NCBI GenBank assembly: GCA_001695595.3
Contig: MBPM02000054.1
Location: 310,001 to 374,000 of the forward strand
Direction of reading: 5' to 3'
DNA from: Plasmopara viticola
Lineage: Eukaryota > Oomycota > Peronosporomycetes > Peronosporales > Peronosporaceae
DNA: 64,000 bases
Within the stretch, counting starts at the first letter, position 1. Every line of letters starts with the position of its first letter. The translations under genes were made by a program, and so were the position numbers. Positions 31,605 to 43,639 of this stretch are shown one piece after another. The notes under the pieces are model-generated. The model did no database searches and had not been told where the DNA came from. It saw only the letters and a program-made list of their open reading frames with translations.

Positions 31605-33542
31605 ATGAGCCCAAGTACCATGTCCACTGCGCAAGACGTCTCCACCAAAGTCTCCATCGACAAATTTAACGGAGACAACTACGTGACGTGGAGCCGCTAC
31701 TTGCGTGGCGTGTTCCAGACCAAGTCAACGTGGCATGTGGTGAATCGCCAGACGACTCCTACCTTCACCGACTCTCGTGCCAAGGATGAGTATGTCAAGC
31801 TTAACAATATCGCCTTCGGACTCATGCTGCTCCACATGGACGCGGACTACCATCACGTCGTGGATGACTGCGAGGAAGCATGGGTCGCATGGACGCGTGT
31901 GAAGACACTTTACGGTGGATCCCAGAAGGCTGGTCGCATCTATCTCAAGCGACAGCTCTTCAGCATGGAGATGTCGGAAGACGGCAATGTGCTACAACAT
32001 TGCAATGAGGTCCCCACTCTGGCGATCAAGACTGAAGACACGGCACGTGCATTCAGCACTGATCGGGAGCCTCGCCAGTGCACGTACTGCGGAAAATCGG
32101 GGCACTCGGCTGAGCGGTGCTGGACCAAGCAGAAGGACGATAATCGGGGCTCTAAGCGTGGCGGCAACAACCGTGGACGCGTGGCCAACAATGTCCAGTG
32201 GCGCAACGACTATGACGATCGAGTTGCCTTTGCAGTCTCGCTGGAATGCGGCATGTCATCGACTAGCAACGCACCGGGACTCTGGGCCATTGACAGTGGT
32301 GCCACGCATCACATATGCAACGACAAGACCAAATTCGCCATGCTTCATGAAGATCACGAAGGCGAATTGTCTGTTGCCAACGGTAACAAGACTGAAATCA
32401 AGGGCGTAGGGACCATCATCGAACGGGTGGTACTTCCCAACGGCAACGAACGTGAAATCGAGATAAAGGATGCGCTATACGTACCAAGCATGAGCAAGAA
32501 TCTACTAACGATTCCGCAAATCAGCAAAAGTGGCCAGTTCCAGGTTGTGTTTGACGGGATCAAGATGCGCGTTGCTCGCAAGAAGTCCAAACAAGTTGTT
32601 GCGACTGTGGATCTTATCAACGGACTCTACTGGCTTCGAACGCCACAGCGCTGTGCCAATGCAGTCGTGCAAGGTAGCGGTGTGGACTTGCACGCTCGCA
32701 TGGGTCATGCCCCGGTTGATGTACTTCGCAAATTGATCGACAGCAACATGATCAAAGACGCCAAGCCACCCTCTAAGTCATCTGGTTTGTGCCGAGGATG
32801 CCAGCAAGGAAAGATGGTCCAGAAACCATTTCCGAGCAATCCAAGCAAGCCCAAGTATGTCCCGCTTGAGTTTTTACACTTCGACAACTGTGGGCCAATG
32901 GAGTACGAGTCACTTGGTGGCAGCAGATACTTGCTGATCATCACGGACGAGGCAAGTGGGTGTATGGCTGGATTCTGTTTGCGCGCCAAGTCGGAAAGTG
33001 AAGACTGTCTACGAAAGTACATTCTCAAGGTTGAGAAGCAGTTCGGTGACAAGGTCAAGTTCGTGCGTCATGATGGGGCCAAGGAGTTCGCAACCAACTT
33101 CCTACTCAGTTTTTACGACGATCATGGCATCGAGGTGCAGCCCACGGTCCGCTACGCGCACCAGACAAACGGCACTGCAGAGCGAGCCAACCGGACTATC
33201 GTCACGATCGGTCGCAGCATGTTACATCACGCTGGTTTGGACAAAACGTTTTGGGCTGAGGCGGCAATGGCAGCGATCTACATCAAGAACCGACTGCCTT
33301 CTCTGAAGATTCCCGCTAAAACACCTAATGAGATTGTGTACAAGACCAAGCCAAGCGTCAAACACATGCGAGTATTTGGGTGCAAGGCTTTCATTCTGAC
33401 ACCAAGAGAAAAACGACTCAAGTGGGATGCTAAAGCTCGCGAGGGAATTTTCATCGGCTACGAGGAACGTTCTAAGGCATACCGCGTCTTCGACATCAAA
33501 GCAGGGAAGGTGGTGATCAGTCGCGACGTCAACTTTGACTAA
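31605..33542 (+). CDS. gag-pol: E13 gag-protease-integrase, one long frame
   Basis: Open from the ATG in primer-binding site GTTTATGAGCCC (31601) for 645 codons. Order: gag ([36 protein letters not shown]), an in-frame loss of about 69 codons after QHCNEV compared with E20, zinc knuckle [14 protein letters not shown], basic R/G tail, protease [26 protein letters not shown], integrase [16 protein letters not shown] and [10 protein letters not shown] (D, D and E present, 35-residue spacing), and the C-terminal block [14 protein letters not shown]. It stops at TAA 33540-33542, where sister copies read NFDESSF. Integrase looks chemically intact. Gag lacks much of its C-terminal capsid part, so particle assembly is doubtful. 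Confidence 0.9.
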   Translation: MSPSTMSTAQDVSTKVSIDKFNGDNYVTWSRYLRGVFQTKSTWHVVNRQTTPTFTDSRAKDEYVKLNNIAFGLMLLHMDADYHHVVDDCEEAWVAWTRVKTLYGGSQKAGRIYLKRQLFSMEMSEDGNVLQHCNEVPTLAIKTEDTARAFSTDREPRQCTYCGKSGHSAERCWTKQKDDNRGSKRGGNNRGRVANNVQWRNDYDDRVAFAVSLECGMSSTSNAPGLWAIDSGATHHICNDKTKFAMLHEDHEGELSVANGNKTEIKGVGTIIERVVLPNGNEREIEIKDALYVPSMSKNLLTIPQISKSGQFQVVFDGIKMRVARKKSKQVVATVDLINGLYWLRTPQRCANAVVQGSGVDLHARMGHAPVDVLRKLIDSNMIKDAKPPSKSSGLCRGCQQGKMVQKPFPSNPSKPKYVPLEFLHFDNCGPMEYESLGGSRYLLIITDEASGCMAGFCLRAKSESEDCLRKYILKVEKQFGDKVKFVRHDGAKEFATNFLLSFYDDHGIEVQPTVRYAHQTNGTAERANRTIVTIGRSMLHHAGLDKTFWAEAAMAAIYIKNRLPSLKIPAKTPNEIVYKTKPSVKHMRVFGCKAFILTPREKRLKWDAKAREGIFIGYEERSKAYRVFDIKAGKVVISRDVNFD

Positions 33543-35454
33543 TTAAGCTTCGGCACCTTTGCGGAATGCTCAGACGATGACGACAACGACTCGCTATTCG
33601 ACTTCGACACCCTCGATATCGACGACTCAGGACCGACGGAGTTCAAGTACACATGAAAGCGCAAGCCCAATTACTCAAGCTCGCGCAACAGAACTTCAAA
33701 TACGCGCTCAAATAGTCAAAACGCTGGTTTGGAAGAAGCAAGTGCCCCCAAATATCCCGTCCAGTCTCAAGCTAAACGCCGACCAGGCGTGCCCACTACG
33801 GCGGATGAAGAAGAAAAGGACGGCCAAGTTCACGAAGATGGCACGTCTCCAGCGGATGGATCATGGCGAGCAAGCGCCAACGCTGCGGAAATTGCTGACC
33901 TTTCCGAGCCAACGATGTATCAAGACGCAGTTAATGGACCGGAACAGGTGCACTGGCCCAAAGCCATTCAAAGAGAGCTGGAGTCGATGCGACTTCGTGG
34001 TGTATTTTGAGCGGCGAAACTTTCGATTGGACAACGTGCCATTGGCACCAAATGGGTATTTAAGATCAAGCGGAGAGCTGATGGATCGATTGAGAAGTAT
34101 AAAGCGCGCCTCGTTGCAAAAGGGTTCAAGCAAAAGCACGGCATCGACTACACGGAGACGTTTTCGCCTGTTATCAAGTATGTGACCTTGCGAATGGTCA
34201 TAGCGATCGCCAAGTACTTCGACTGGCCTCTTGACCAACTGGATGTGGTGACAGCATTCTTGTACGGCGTCATGAAGGAGCAAATGTTTTGCGCGACGCC
34301 GGAAGGAGTTGAGCTCGATGACAATTGCGACTGTCTCGAGCTGATTAAGGCGATTTATGGACTCAAGCAAGCCTCGCGAGTTTAGAACGAGACTTTCGAC
34401 GGATTTGTGTGCTCCATCGGCTTTCAAGTTTTAGCTTATGATCCCTGTCTATACATTAAGATTGTGGGTGTCCACTGCGTACTGCTTCTGGTTTACGTCG
34501 ACGATGTACTCGTCACAGGAAGCTCAACCGACCTTATCGCGCGCATCAAGAATGACCTGAAGACGCGCTTCGAGATGACGGACAGTGGTGAATGCGTCTT
34601 CGTCCTGGGTATGGAACTGGTAAAGAACCCTGACGGCAATGTAACAGTGTGCCAGCGACGCTACATTGAAGACATTCTCAAGCGCTTTGGCATGCACGAT
34701 AGCAAGCCCGTTGTGAGCCCGGCGGATCCAAGTACTCGACTTTTTCCAAGTGACAAGTCGACAGCAACAAATGTTCCGTTTCGTGAAGCAGTCGGTGCAC
34801 TGATGCATCTAATGATAGCGACTCGCCCTGACATCGCTTTTGCCGTCGGATATGCGTCGCGGTTTATGGAAAATCCTCAAGATGAGCATTGGACTGCAGT
34901 CAAGAGAATTCTTCGCTACCTACAAGGAACCAAGTCGCATGGACTTTGTTTAGGCCCGGGACCATGTTGACTTTCGCGCATACTCGGACGCAGACTGGGC
35001 ATGCGACCACTCCGACCGCAAGTCGACTTCGGGCTACGCATTCATATTGATGGGAGCATCCATCAGTTGGGAAAGCAAGAAGCAATCAAGCGTATCGCTT
35101 TCTACCAGTGAAGCGGAGTACATGGCTTTAGGTCTGGCTATACAAGAAGGCAAGTGGATCCATCATCTTCTGTACGAGATTCTGACGGCTGCTACTGAGA
35201 CCACGCCGGAATTCAAGATATTCGAAGACAATCAGTCATGCATCAAGATGACAAAGAATCCAGTAAACCATGGACGTGCCAAGCACATCGACATCAAGTA
35301 CCATCACATCCGCGATGAAGTCAAACGCGATGAAGTCAAGCTGGAGTACTGCGAGATAGCCGTCATGTTGGCAGACATAATGACGAAGGCACTTCCAGGA
35401 CCACGTCGTGGCGACCTAATGAGGGCTCTCGGAATTCGCGCGTGCTCGTACTGA
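33543..35454 (+). pseudogene. gag-pol: E13 RT-RNase H
   Basis: Same frame as the upstream CDS but with stops at 33540, 33655, 34008-34010 (TGA, after LRGVF) and 34383 (Trp of SRVW), then a shift near 34950. Motifs: linker [75 protein letters not shown]. In the shifted frame from 35047: [46 protein letters not shown], ending GIRACSY and TGA. The first RNase H block reads SDADWACD out of frame. The frameshift is shared with E16. Confidence 0.87.
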
Positions 35455-35461
35455 GGGGGAG

Positions 35462-35806
35462 TATTAAAGGTAACCGGTTTCCCTCAGTTTGATTCCGGTT
35501 TCCAAGGCTGTCCAATACGTGCGGCTGTCCGACGTTTCGAGCAATAACGATGACGTCATGAATAGACACATGGACAGGCGCACTCAAGATGATTGCGCCC
35601 GGATGGGAAGATGCTTGCGCCCGGATGGTAAGTTCTTCTGATTGGCTTAGATAAATGAATGGCTTAGATATAGCAAGGAGTTGTGAACTAAAGACCAAAT
35701 TAATAAACTCACTTTCGAATCTTCATTCAACACCGCAAGTGCCTTCTTCGCTCTTCGCTCACCGCAAGCTTCGCTCCTCCACTCCTCCACTTCAAAAATT
35801 CCAACA
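35462..35806 (+). repeat. E13 3' LTR (type IIa)
   Basis: TATTAAAGGTAACCGG to AAAAATTCCAACA, 345 bp, about 14 differences from the 5' LTR by eye. Confidence 0.9.
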
Positions 35807-36418
35807 GCAGTGACAACGGTGGCGAGTATGCATCCGCAAAAATGGCCAAGTTTTGCTCGGATAATGGAATTGTGCTCAAGTATACGCCGCCGTACACACC
35901 ACAGCTTAACGGAGTTATGGAGCGTATGAATCGGACGCTTGTGGAATGCGCAAGGTGCATGTTGAAGCACGCGGGTCTCGTCAAACACTACTGGGGAGAA
36001 GCAATTATGACGGCTATGTTTCTTCGAAATCGGTGTCCATCGCGTGCTATCGAGCACCAAACGTCACCTTTCGAGCTTTGGACAGCCAAGATACCGCTAT
36101 TAGCCAACTTGAAAGTGTTTGGTTGTCACGCGTTCGTGTATGTTCCGAAAGAAAAGCGCTCGAAACTGGATGCGAAAGCAATATTGTGTCGATTTTTGGG
36201 CTACTCGGAGCACCAAAAGACGTATCGCGTTGAAGAATTGTCGACTGGTCGAATCGTTATGAGTCGTGATGCTCAGTTCAAAGAAGACACTTTCGATAGT
36301 GGAAGAACGACTTTCAAAAATAAAAGCACTATTGTCGAGATTCATGATGAGGATGAAGGAATATCAACGGACGACGAAAACGAGGTTTGAGCAAGAGCAG
36401 GATGAGACACAAGACGCA
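35807..36418 (+). pseudogene. gag-pol: E12 integrase, continuation
   Basis: Resumes E12 integrase inside the second catalytic block: SDNGGEYASAKMAKF, PPYTPQLNGVMERMNRTLV (Glu present), YWGEAIMTAMFLRNRCPSR, then the C-terminal block VFGCHAFVYVPKEKR, FLGYSEHQKTYRVEE and SRDAQFKEDTFDSG, open to 36390. Lesions: TGA after DDENEV and another stop soon after. The A-rich acidic linker is cut at 36418/36419 by the E14 LTR, and no RT follows. Together with 30583-31254 this would span a whole integrase. Confidence 0.85.
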
Positions 36419-36719
36419 AGTTGTCGAAGATGCTGGCGCAGAAACGCCTCGACCAGCGGCTATATATCGGTAAGTACGGGTATCTGCAATCAATTGATGA
36501 CTGACTGAATGAGCGGGTTCAAGATGGGCAAAAGTTCGGTTTCAGGATGGGAAGATGATTGCACCCGGATGGGGAGATGATTGCGCCACGATTGTAAGCC
36601 TCTCTGATTGGCTTAGATAAATCATTGGCTTAGAGGTAGCATGTAGTTGCGAACTAAGGACCTTTTAAATATGTTCACTTTGCATTTTGCCATCTACAGC
36701 ACAAGTGCTTCTTACAACA
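36419..36719 (+). repeat. E14 5' LTR
   Basis: AGTTGTCGAAGATGCTGG (first base altered from the usual T) to GTGCTTCTTACAACA, 301 bp, two copies of the 22-bp unit with substitutions. Closest to the E7 LTR. Confidence 0.88.
36606..36688 (+). promoter_or_regulatory. E14 LTR promoter module and initiator
   Basis: GATTGGCTTAGATAAATC, ATTGGCTTAGAGG, GAACTAAGGACC, the TATA-like TTTTAAATATG, then TTCACTTTGCATTTT at 36674-36688, which fits the oomycete initiator (TCAYTYYNCAWTTT) at every position from TCA on. Confidence 0.6.
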
Positions 36720-36735
36720 GGTTATGAGCCCAAGC
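36720..36735 (+). other. E14 primer-binding site
   Basis: GGTTATGAGCCCAAGC, canonical form. The gag ATG is at 36724-36726. Confidence 0.8.
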
Positions 36736-39141
36736 TCCGCCAACGCTGCCACCGACTACACTTTCGCTATGGACATCGCCGCCGCCACCAACTCACGCAT
36801 CAACAAGTTCGATGGAACAAACTTCCACACATGGAAGTTGAAGATGCAGATGGTGCTTGAGGAGCGGGACCTATGGGAGGTAGCGAGTGGGGAAGTCAAG
36901 ATGGAGGACTTGACAACGGCCTTGGACCAGCTGACGTTTAAGCGCAAGTCAAGAAAGGCGCTTGCGATCATCTGTCTCGCGATGGAAGATTCGCAGCTGC
37001 CTCTTGTGCGCTCGGCAATTGGAGCGCACGATGCATGGTCACGGCTCGAAGGCCACTTCGAGAAGAAGAGCTTAGCGAACAAGCTCTTTCTTCGTCGTCG
37101 TTTCTTCACGGCCAAGATGGACGAAGGTGATGATGTGCTCGCGCATATCAACAAGATGAAGACTCTGGCGGAATAGCTCGACGCAGTGGGCGCTCCGGTT
37201 ACAGAGGATGACTTGGTGATCACGCTTCTTGGGAGTTTGGGTGAGTCATTTTCATTTCTTATAACAGCTTTAGAGTCGAGATCGGACTCGCTGTCGTGGG
37301 AGCTCGTGACATCTCGACTATTGCATGAAGACATGAAACGAAAGGAACAAGGTATTGGGGCCGATAAAGCTGCGCATGGTCAAGGGCAAGCGCTTTTGGC
37401 GAATGACTACAGCAAGCGTAAGGGTGGGCGACCAGTGCAAAAGGTCAGCGCGTACTATTACTGTGGGGATCAAGGACATTGGATTGCCAAGTGTCCTGTT
37501 CGAATTCGCGAGAATGGTGAGCGACAGAAATCGCAACGAGCGAAAATAGCGCAAGTCGATGATGACAATGGCGATTTTCTCTTTTCGGCTGGAGACAGCA
37601 TTCCCAAATCGGGTGAAGTGTGGCTGATTGATTCTGGAGCGACGCAGCACATGACAAGTTCCAAGAAATTCATGCGAAATTTCAAGACAATTACGCCGAG
37701 GGATATGCACCATGCAGACGATGGAGTGGTGCAAGCGACTGGGTCCGGCGACATCGTGATGTCAATGCACACTCCACATGGTATAAAGAAGGGATTGCTT
37801 ACTGGTGTGTGGTATATTCCAAAGCTTTCTCGAAATCTATTTTCCGTCGGCCGATTCACGAAGGATGTCGGCGCCGTGACGTTTGAAAATGTAGGTTGTT
37901 TTGCCATGACAAAGGATCTCAAGTGGAAGCTTGGTGCTCGCGAAGGCAAAGGTCTGTTCAAGCTCTGCATGACGCCACTTCTTCCGGATATGACGAATGT
38001 GATAACTTCGTCGGGATGCCATGGGGACACCAATTCGTACCTCTGGCACGTTCGATTTGGTCATATAAGCTATGGTGGTCTCGACACTATGATAAAGAAA
38101 AAGATCGGCTACGGACTTGACATGGGTTCAGTCAAACAGTGGGAGAAGTGAGACGGGTGTTCACTCGGTAAGCAAACGAGAGTGGGTTTCTCAAATTTGT
38201 CACCAAGCCGTTCAAAGCAACTGCTTCGGGTAATTCAAAGCGATGTGTGTGGGCCGATGCAGACATCGACTTTTGGTGGAAAGCGTTACTTTGTCACATT
38301 TATTGATGACAAGTCACACTTTTGCATGGTTTACTTGCTGCGAAACAAGTCGGAAGTAGCCGCGAAACTCGCAAATTTTGTCGCTCTTGCCGAGAACTAA
38401 ACAGGAAAGCGAGTGAAAACGCTTCGCAGTGATAATGGCGGAGAGTACACTTCGAGCGAAATGGCCAAGTTTTGCAGCAATCATGATATCGTGCAGAAAT
38501 TTACGCCGCCCTACACTCCTCAGCTTAACGGAGTGGCGGAGCGAATGAACAGAACATTGGTGAAATGTGCACGCTGCATGATGGAGCATGCTGGATTGAC
38601 GAAGGTGTACTGGGGTGAAGCAGTCATGACGGCTATGTTTCTTTGAAATCGGCGTCAAACGCGTGCTCTCAATCAAGACATTTCGCCATATCAAGCTTGG
38701 ACGGGAAAGAAGCCATTGCTTGCGAATCTGAAAGTCTTTGGCTGCCATGCGTATGTGACGGTGCCTAAAGAAAACCGCGCAAAGTTTGATGCCCGAACGG
38801 TTCGCCGTCGATTTATCGAATATTCGGATCATGAAAAAGCGTATCGGTTCGAGGAAATCAAGAGTGGTCGTGTGCTGGTAAGCCGAGACGCGCAATTCAT
38901 GGAAGACGTTTTCGACATTGGAAAACGTGATTATCGTCAGGAGGAAGTCTACACACGTGATGAACAAACAACGGATGAGGACTCGCAGCATGAGGACCAA
39001 ATTTATAACGATGATGCGGAAATGAAAGAAAGCGATGAAAGTGGTAACAAGAGACACCAGCGAGCGGATTCATTGGAGAAGGCTACTGATACAAGAAGTG
39101 CTAAGCGGTTCGCACAGCACAAGACGCACTCTACTCGGTGA
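36724..39141 (+). pseudogene. gag-pol: E14 gag-protease-integrase
   Basis: One frame with five stops: TAG 37174-37176, TGA 38149-38151, TAA 38398-38400, TGA 38644-38646 and TGA 39139-39141. Order: leader MSPSSANAATDYTF, gag INKFDGTNFHTWKLKMQ to HINKMKTLAE, zinc knuckle YYYCGDQGHWIAKC in which the first zinc Cys is Tyr, protease DSGATQHM, LWHVRFGHIS, integrase HSDVCGP(equivalent QSDVCGPM), SDNGGEYTS and NGVAERMNRT, and the C-terminal block (EYSDHEKAYRFEEI). No frameshift occurs over this stretch, unusual here. Four of the five can be explained by single-base substitutions relative to E7. Confidence 0.87.
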
Positions 39142-40860
39142 AGCAGAAACCAAGGCCTTGATGAGATATCAGCAGCAGCTCAAGATGGCTCAAGCTTTGA
39201 AGCTGCTTACGTCATGGATTCAGGGGGAGATATGCCAACTAAGTACAAGTCGGCTATGGAATTCAAGAACGCAAGCAAATGGGAATCAGCATGTGACTCG
39301 GAGATCAACTCGCTGTCTAAAAATGACACCTGGGATATCGTGCAACTGCCAAAAGGACGCAAAGCAATCGGCTGCAGATGGGTGTTTTGTGTCAAAGAAA
39401 ACCAGGATTGTCGAGTTGAGCGATACAAGGCTCGACTGGTTGCGAAGGGTTTTTCGCAGAAGTTTGGCATCGACTATGAGGAAACTTTCGCACCTGTGGC
39501 CAAGTTCACCTCGATTCGGATCGTGCTGATTTTGGCAGCCAGGTACAATCTTTTGCTTCACCAAATGGATGTGAAGACAGCGTTTCTGAACGGTATGCTC
39601 GATGAAGACATCTATATGACACAGCCGGACGGATACGTTGACACAACTCACCCCGACTACGTTTGCAAGCTTAAGCGATCGTTATACGGCTTAAAACAGT
39701 CACCTCGCATGTGGAACCAGACCATTGATGATTTTTGCGTGTACGTCAAACGGAATGGTAATGGTGACATGGCTTTTGTGGTTCTTTACGTTGACGACCT
39801 TATCATCGCAAGCGGCAACGAAGAGCTCATTAAATCGACTAAGCGCATGCTGAGCAATCGGTTTGAGATGACAGATCTTGGTGAAGTCAGGTATTTTCTC
39901 GGTGTTGAGATCAAGGTCGACTACAAGGCTGGCCAAGCGACGATGCGGCAAACAAATTTCCTGAAGTCAATATTAATCAAGTTTGGCATGCAAGAAAGTA
40001 AGCCTGTGAGGACGCCTCAAGACCCTGGACTTAAGTTGAAGAAGAATATGTGCGAGGGCGACTGCAAACATGAAGAAACCATGAAGAATGTGCCTTACCG
40101 AAGTGCTGTCGGAGTGATCATGTAATTGATGGTGGCGACGCGTCCGGACCTCTCTGCGGCAGTAGGTGCCCTCAGCCAATCTGCGTCGGATCCCTGTCCA
40201 ACACACTGGCAAGCTCTCAAGCGCGTATTGCGGTATCTTCAAGCAACACCAACATATGGACTCGAATTTACGCGTAACGGCACCGCCAAGCTAATAGGCT
40301 ATTCAGATGCAGATTGGGCTGGAGACATTGAGTCTCGCAGAAGCACAAGCGGATATTTGTTCAAGCCAAATGGCGGATGTATCAGCTGGCGAAGCAAGAA
40401 ACAGCGGACGGTGGCGCTTTCATCGACCGAAGCCGAATACATGGCCCATTCGGAGGCTACACAAGAAGCAGTGTGGCTAAAGACTTCTCTATGCGAACTC
40501 GGCGAAATAAGCAACGACGATGCGATCAAGATTTATGAAGACAACCAAGGCTCGATCGCGCTGGCCAAGAACCCGGAGTTTCACAAGCGCACTAAGCACA
40601 TCGACATTCGATACCATTTCGTGCGCAAGAAGGTTGAAGCCAATCAAGTGGTGCTCGAGTACTGTCCAACTCAGGATATGCTGGCCGATATCATGACGAA
40701 GTCAATTCCAGGTACGCAATTCTGCAAACTTCGAAGCATGCTCGGCATTCAAGCACAAAAGGCTGTCGAGTCGAGTGGAAGTGTTGTCGAAGATGCTGGC
40801 GCAGAAACGCCTCGACCAGCGACTACCTATCGGGAAGTGCCGGTATCTGCAATCAGTTGA
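39142..40860 (+). pseudogene. gag-pol: E14 RT-RNase H with tail reading into the LTR
   Basis: Continues the same frame: [60 protein letters not shown], then an in-frame loss of about 16 codons before [48 protein letters not shown] at 40123-40125, then RNase [28 protein letters not shown] and RTKHIDIRYHF. The frame passes the polypurine tract and enters the LTR at 40782 (VVEDAGAETPRPATTY). The usual stop in TATCGGTAAG is lost (GGGAAG), so it ends at 40860. All catalytic residues are visible. Confidence 0.87.
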
Positions 40861-40989
40861 TGACTGACTGAGGGAGCGGGTTCAAGATGGGCAAAAGATC
40901 GGTTTCGGGATGGGAAGATGATTGCGCCCGGATGGGAAGATGATTGCACCCGTATGGTGAGTCGTTCTGACTGGCTTAGATAAATCATT
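40782..40989 (+). repeat. E14 3' LTR, first part
   Basis: TGTTGTCGAAGATGCTGG up to GATAAATCATT, where E15 enters. Two copies of the 22-bp unit. Completed at 45695-45794. Confidence 0.88.
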
Positions 40990-41303
40990 TGTTGACGATA
41001 CGACTCTTGTCGAAGATGTTGGCGGACAAACGCGTCGAACAGCGACTACATATCGGGAAGGGTCGGTATCTGCAATCAGTTGATGACTGACTGAGGGAGC
41101 GGGTTCAAGATGGGCAAAAGATCGGTATCGGGATGGGAAGATGATTGCGCCCGGATGGGAAGATGATTGCGCCCAGATGATGAGTTGTTCTGATTGGCTT
41201 AGATAAATCATTGGCTTAGAGGTAGCATGTAGTTGTGAACTAAGGATCTTTTAAATATATTCACTTTGCATTTAACCAACTAGTGCACTATCGAGCTTCT
41301 TCA
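40990..41303 (+). repeat. E15 5' LTR
   Basis: TGTTGACGATACGACTC to CGAGCTTCTTCA. Primer-binding site GGTTATGAGCCCAAGC at 41304. Confidence 0.9.
41135..41178 (+). repeat. Two tandem 22-bp units in E15 5' LTR
   Basis: Two copies of a 22-bp unit (GGGAAGATGATTGCGCCC plus a GAT end) in tandem. The E15 3' LTR has only one. Confidence 0.8.
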
Positions 41304-41307
41304 GGTT

Positions 41308-43639
41308 ATGAGCCCAAGCTCCGTCTTCCCTGACACCGACACCGACTTCGCCCTCGCCATGGATGCCTCCACCACCAACCGCATTAACAAGTCCGATGGA
41401 ACGAACTTTCACACTTGGAAGTTTAAGATGCAGATGGTGCTGGAGGAGCGTGACTTATGGGAAGTGGTGAGCGGGGAGATCAAGCTGGAACACCTGACTA
41501 CTGCGCTGGACCAGAACACGTTCAAGCGCAAGTCGAGGAAGGCGCTCGCGATCATCTCTCTTGCGATGGAGGACTCGCAGCTGCCGTTGGTTCGTTCGGC
41601 GAGTGGGGCACACGATGCATGGTCGCGGCTTGAGGGACATTTCGAAAAGAAGAGCCTTGCGAATAAGCTCTTTCTTCGTCGTCGCTTCTTCACGGTCAAG
41701 ATGGATGAAGGGGAAGATGTGCTCGGGCACATTAACAAGATGAAGACGCTGGCGGAGCAGCTCGACGCTGTGGGTGCTTAGCGAGGACGACCTTGTGATC
41801 ACGCTATTGGCAAGTCTCAGCGAGTCGTACGTTTTTCTTATCACGGCACTCGAGTCAAGAGCCGACTCTTTATCGTGGGAACTCGTCACGTCTCCGCTGC
41901 TACACGAAGATTTAAAGCGCAAAGAGCAAGGTGGCGGCGTCGATGGAGCCGCGCACGGCCAAGGTCAAGCATTTGCAATGGCGGACAATGGACGACGCAA
42001 GGGACGACAAGCGTCAGTGAAGGCAAGCAGCACTTGCCACTATTGTGGAGAGCATGGGCATTGGATTGCCACGTGCCCGGCTCGAATTCGTGACAATGCG
42101 GAACGACAGCGACCGCAGCGTGCTAGTGTCGCGCAGAGCAACGATGACGACTCTGGCGACTATCTTTTCTCGGTTGGTGAAGCTGCCTATTCCACCAAGT
42201 CGAGCTGTGTGTGGCTAGTTGACTCGGGGGCCACTCAACACATGACATACTCGAAAGAGTACATGAAAAACTACAAGAGAATCGACCCAGTGGATGTGCA
42301 TCTCGCGGATGATGGCGTGGTACAAGCTGTGGGAACGGGTGACATTGTTATGTCGATGTTTACGCCTCGCGGAATGAAGAAGGGTGTTCTCACTTCGGTT
42401 TGGCACATTCCGAAACTTTCGCGCAATTTATTCTCCGTTGGACGCTTTACAAAGGATGTTGGTCCTGCTACGTTTAAGCGCGACGGCTGCTTTGCTGAAG
42501 CGAAAGGTCTTCGCTGGAAGTTGGGCGCTCGTGAGGGAAAGGGACTGCTCAAGCTCTGCATGAAGCCAATTGTTGAAGACGAGGCCAATTTGACTAGCTC
42601 GTTGGGATGCCATGGGAACACCACGTCGTACCTCTGGCACCTTCGACTAGGCCACATTAGTCACGGTGGTCTTTCGACTATTGTTGCAAAAGGCTGTGGA
42701 GCAGGTATTGACCTGAAGTGTGTTAACAAGTGGGAGCTGTGCAATGTGCTCTTGGCAAACAGACGCGGGTAAGCTTCATGAAGTCTTCACCCAATCGGGC
42801 AAAGAAAGTTCTTGAAGTCATTCACAGCGATGTGTGTGGACCCATTCAAACGGCGACATTCAGTGGCAAGCGCTATTTTGCTACTTTCATCGACGAGAAG
42901 TCGCATTACTGTGCTGTGTACTTGCTACGAAACAAGTCCGAGGTTGCCGACAAATTTGCTACTTTCGTTGCGATGGCTGATATCAGACGAACATGCGCGT
43001 TAAATCACTCTGTTGTGATAATGGTGGCGAGTGCACTTCTGGAGCAATGGCAAAGTTTTGTGCAGAGCGTGGCATCATACACAAGTTTACGCCACCATAC
43101 ACGCCACAACTGAATGGAGTCGCAGAACGCATGAATCGTACACTTGTTGAATGTGGACGGTGTATGCTAGAGCACGCTGGTTTGTCAAAAACTTATTGGT
43201 GGAAGCTGTTTTAACTGCTGCGTTTCTTCGCAACCGATGTCCGACACGAGCTGTTGATCATGATGCGACGCCGTTTCAACTGTGGACTGGCAAGAAGCCT
43301 TTGTTGGCAAATCTAAAGGTATTCGGCTTTAATGCTTACGTCTCAGTTCCCAAAGAGAAACGATCCAAGTTTGATGCTCGTTCGACTCGGTGCCGTTTTC
43401 TTGGCTATTCAGAACATGAAAAGGCGTACAGGTTTGAAGAAATCGGTAGCGGTCGCGTTCTATTGAGTCGGGACGCAAATTTCATGGAAGATACTTTCGG
43501 CGACAAGATACCAAGTACCGAGTCATCAGAAGCTGTATTTGACGAGACCGAAACATCTAATTTTGACCGCTCAGAAAATGAAAATGCTATGCAAGATCAG
43601 GACATGGAGCCTGAAAAGAAGCAGCACGCAGGCACTTAG
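41308..43639 (+). pseudogene. gag-pol: E15 gag-protease-integrase
   Basis: Gag from ATG 41308 (leader MSPSSVFPDTDTDFALAM, INKSDGTNFHTWKFKMQ) open to 41781, where a 5-base loss shifts the frame. The second frame, 41774-42772, carries zinc knuckle CHYCGEHGHWIATC, protease VDSGATQHMTYS, KKGVLTSVWHIPKLSRNLF and LWHLRLGHIS. A 4-base loss near 42745 and a one-base loss near 42978 disrupt integrase, with HSDVCGP, CDNGGEC and NGVAERMNRT still visible. A further loss follows near 43200 (YWGEAV), then FLGYSEHEKAYRFEEIGSG. TAG at 43637-43639 lies in the linker. The intact integrase C-terminal block here is absent from the sister copy E17. Confidence 0.87.

Larger units (their letters stand above)
31255..35806 (+). 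mobile_element. E13: complete lineage IIa copia element
   Basis: LTRs of 346 and 345 bp, primer-binding site, gag-pol and polypurine tract GAGGGGGAG (35453-35461). It inserted in E12 integrase exactly between the codons for KSLR and SDNGG. Flanks are GCACT (31250-31254) and GCAGT (35807-35811), a 5-bp duplication with one substitution. The E12 frame is continuous across the insertion once one copy is discounted. Confidence 0.9.
36419..40989 (+). mobile_element. E14: lineage I copia element, single-frame copy
   Basis: 5' LTR (36419-36719), gag-pol in one frame to 40860, and a 3' LTR begun at 40782, interrupted by E15 at 40990 and completed at 45695-45794. The two LTRs end differently: CATCTACAGCACAAGTGCTT in the 5' copy, AACTAGTGCTCACTTCGACC in the 3' copy. 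The outer flanks (GACGC on the left, GGCAT on the right) do not match. The element was therefore recombined after insertion. Confidence 0.82.

Noticed and set aside
40830..40850. GTAAGT splice-donor-like motif in TATCGGTAAGTACCGG of lineage I LTRs
   Set aside because: It lies in U3 near the 3' end of the transcript with no matching acceptor that I can see. The TAA in it is better explained as the pol stop codon.
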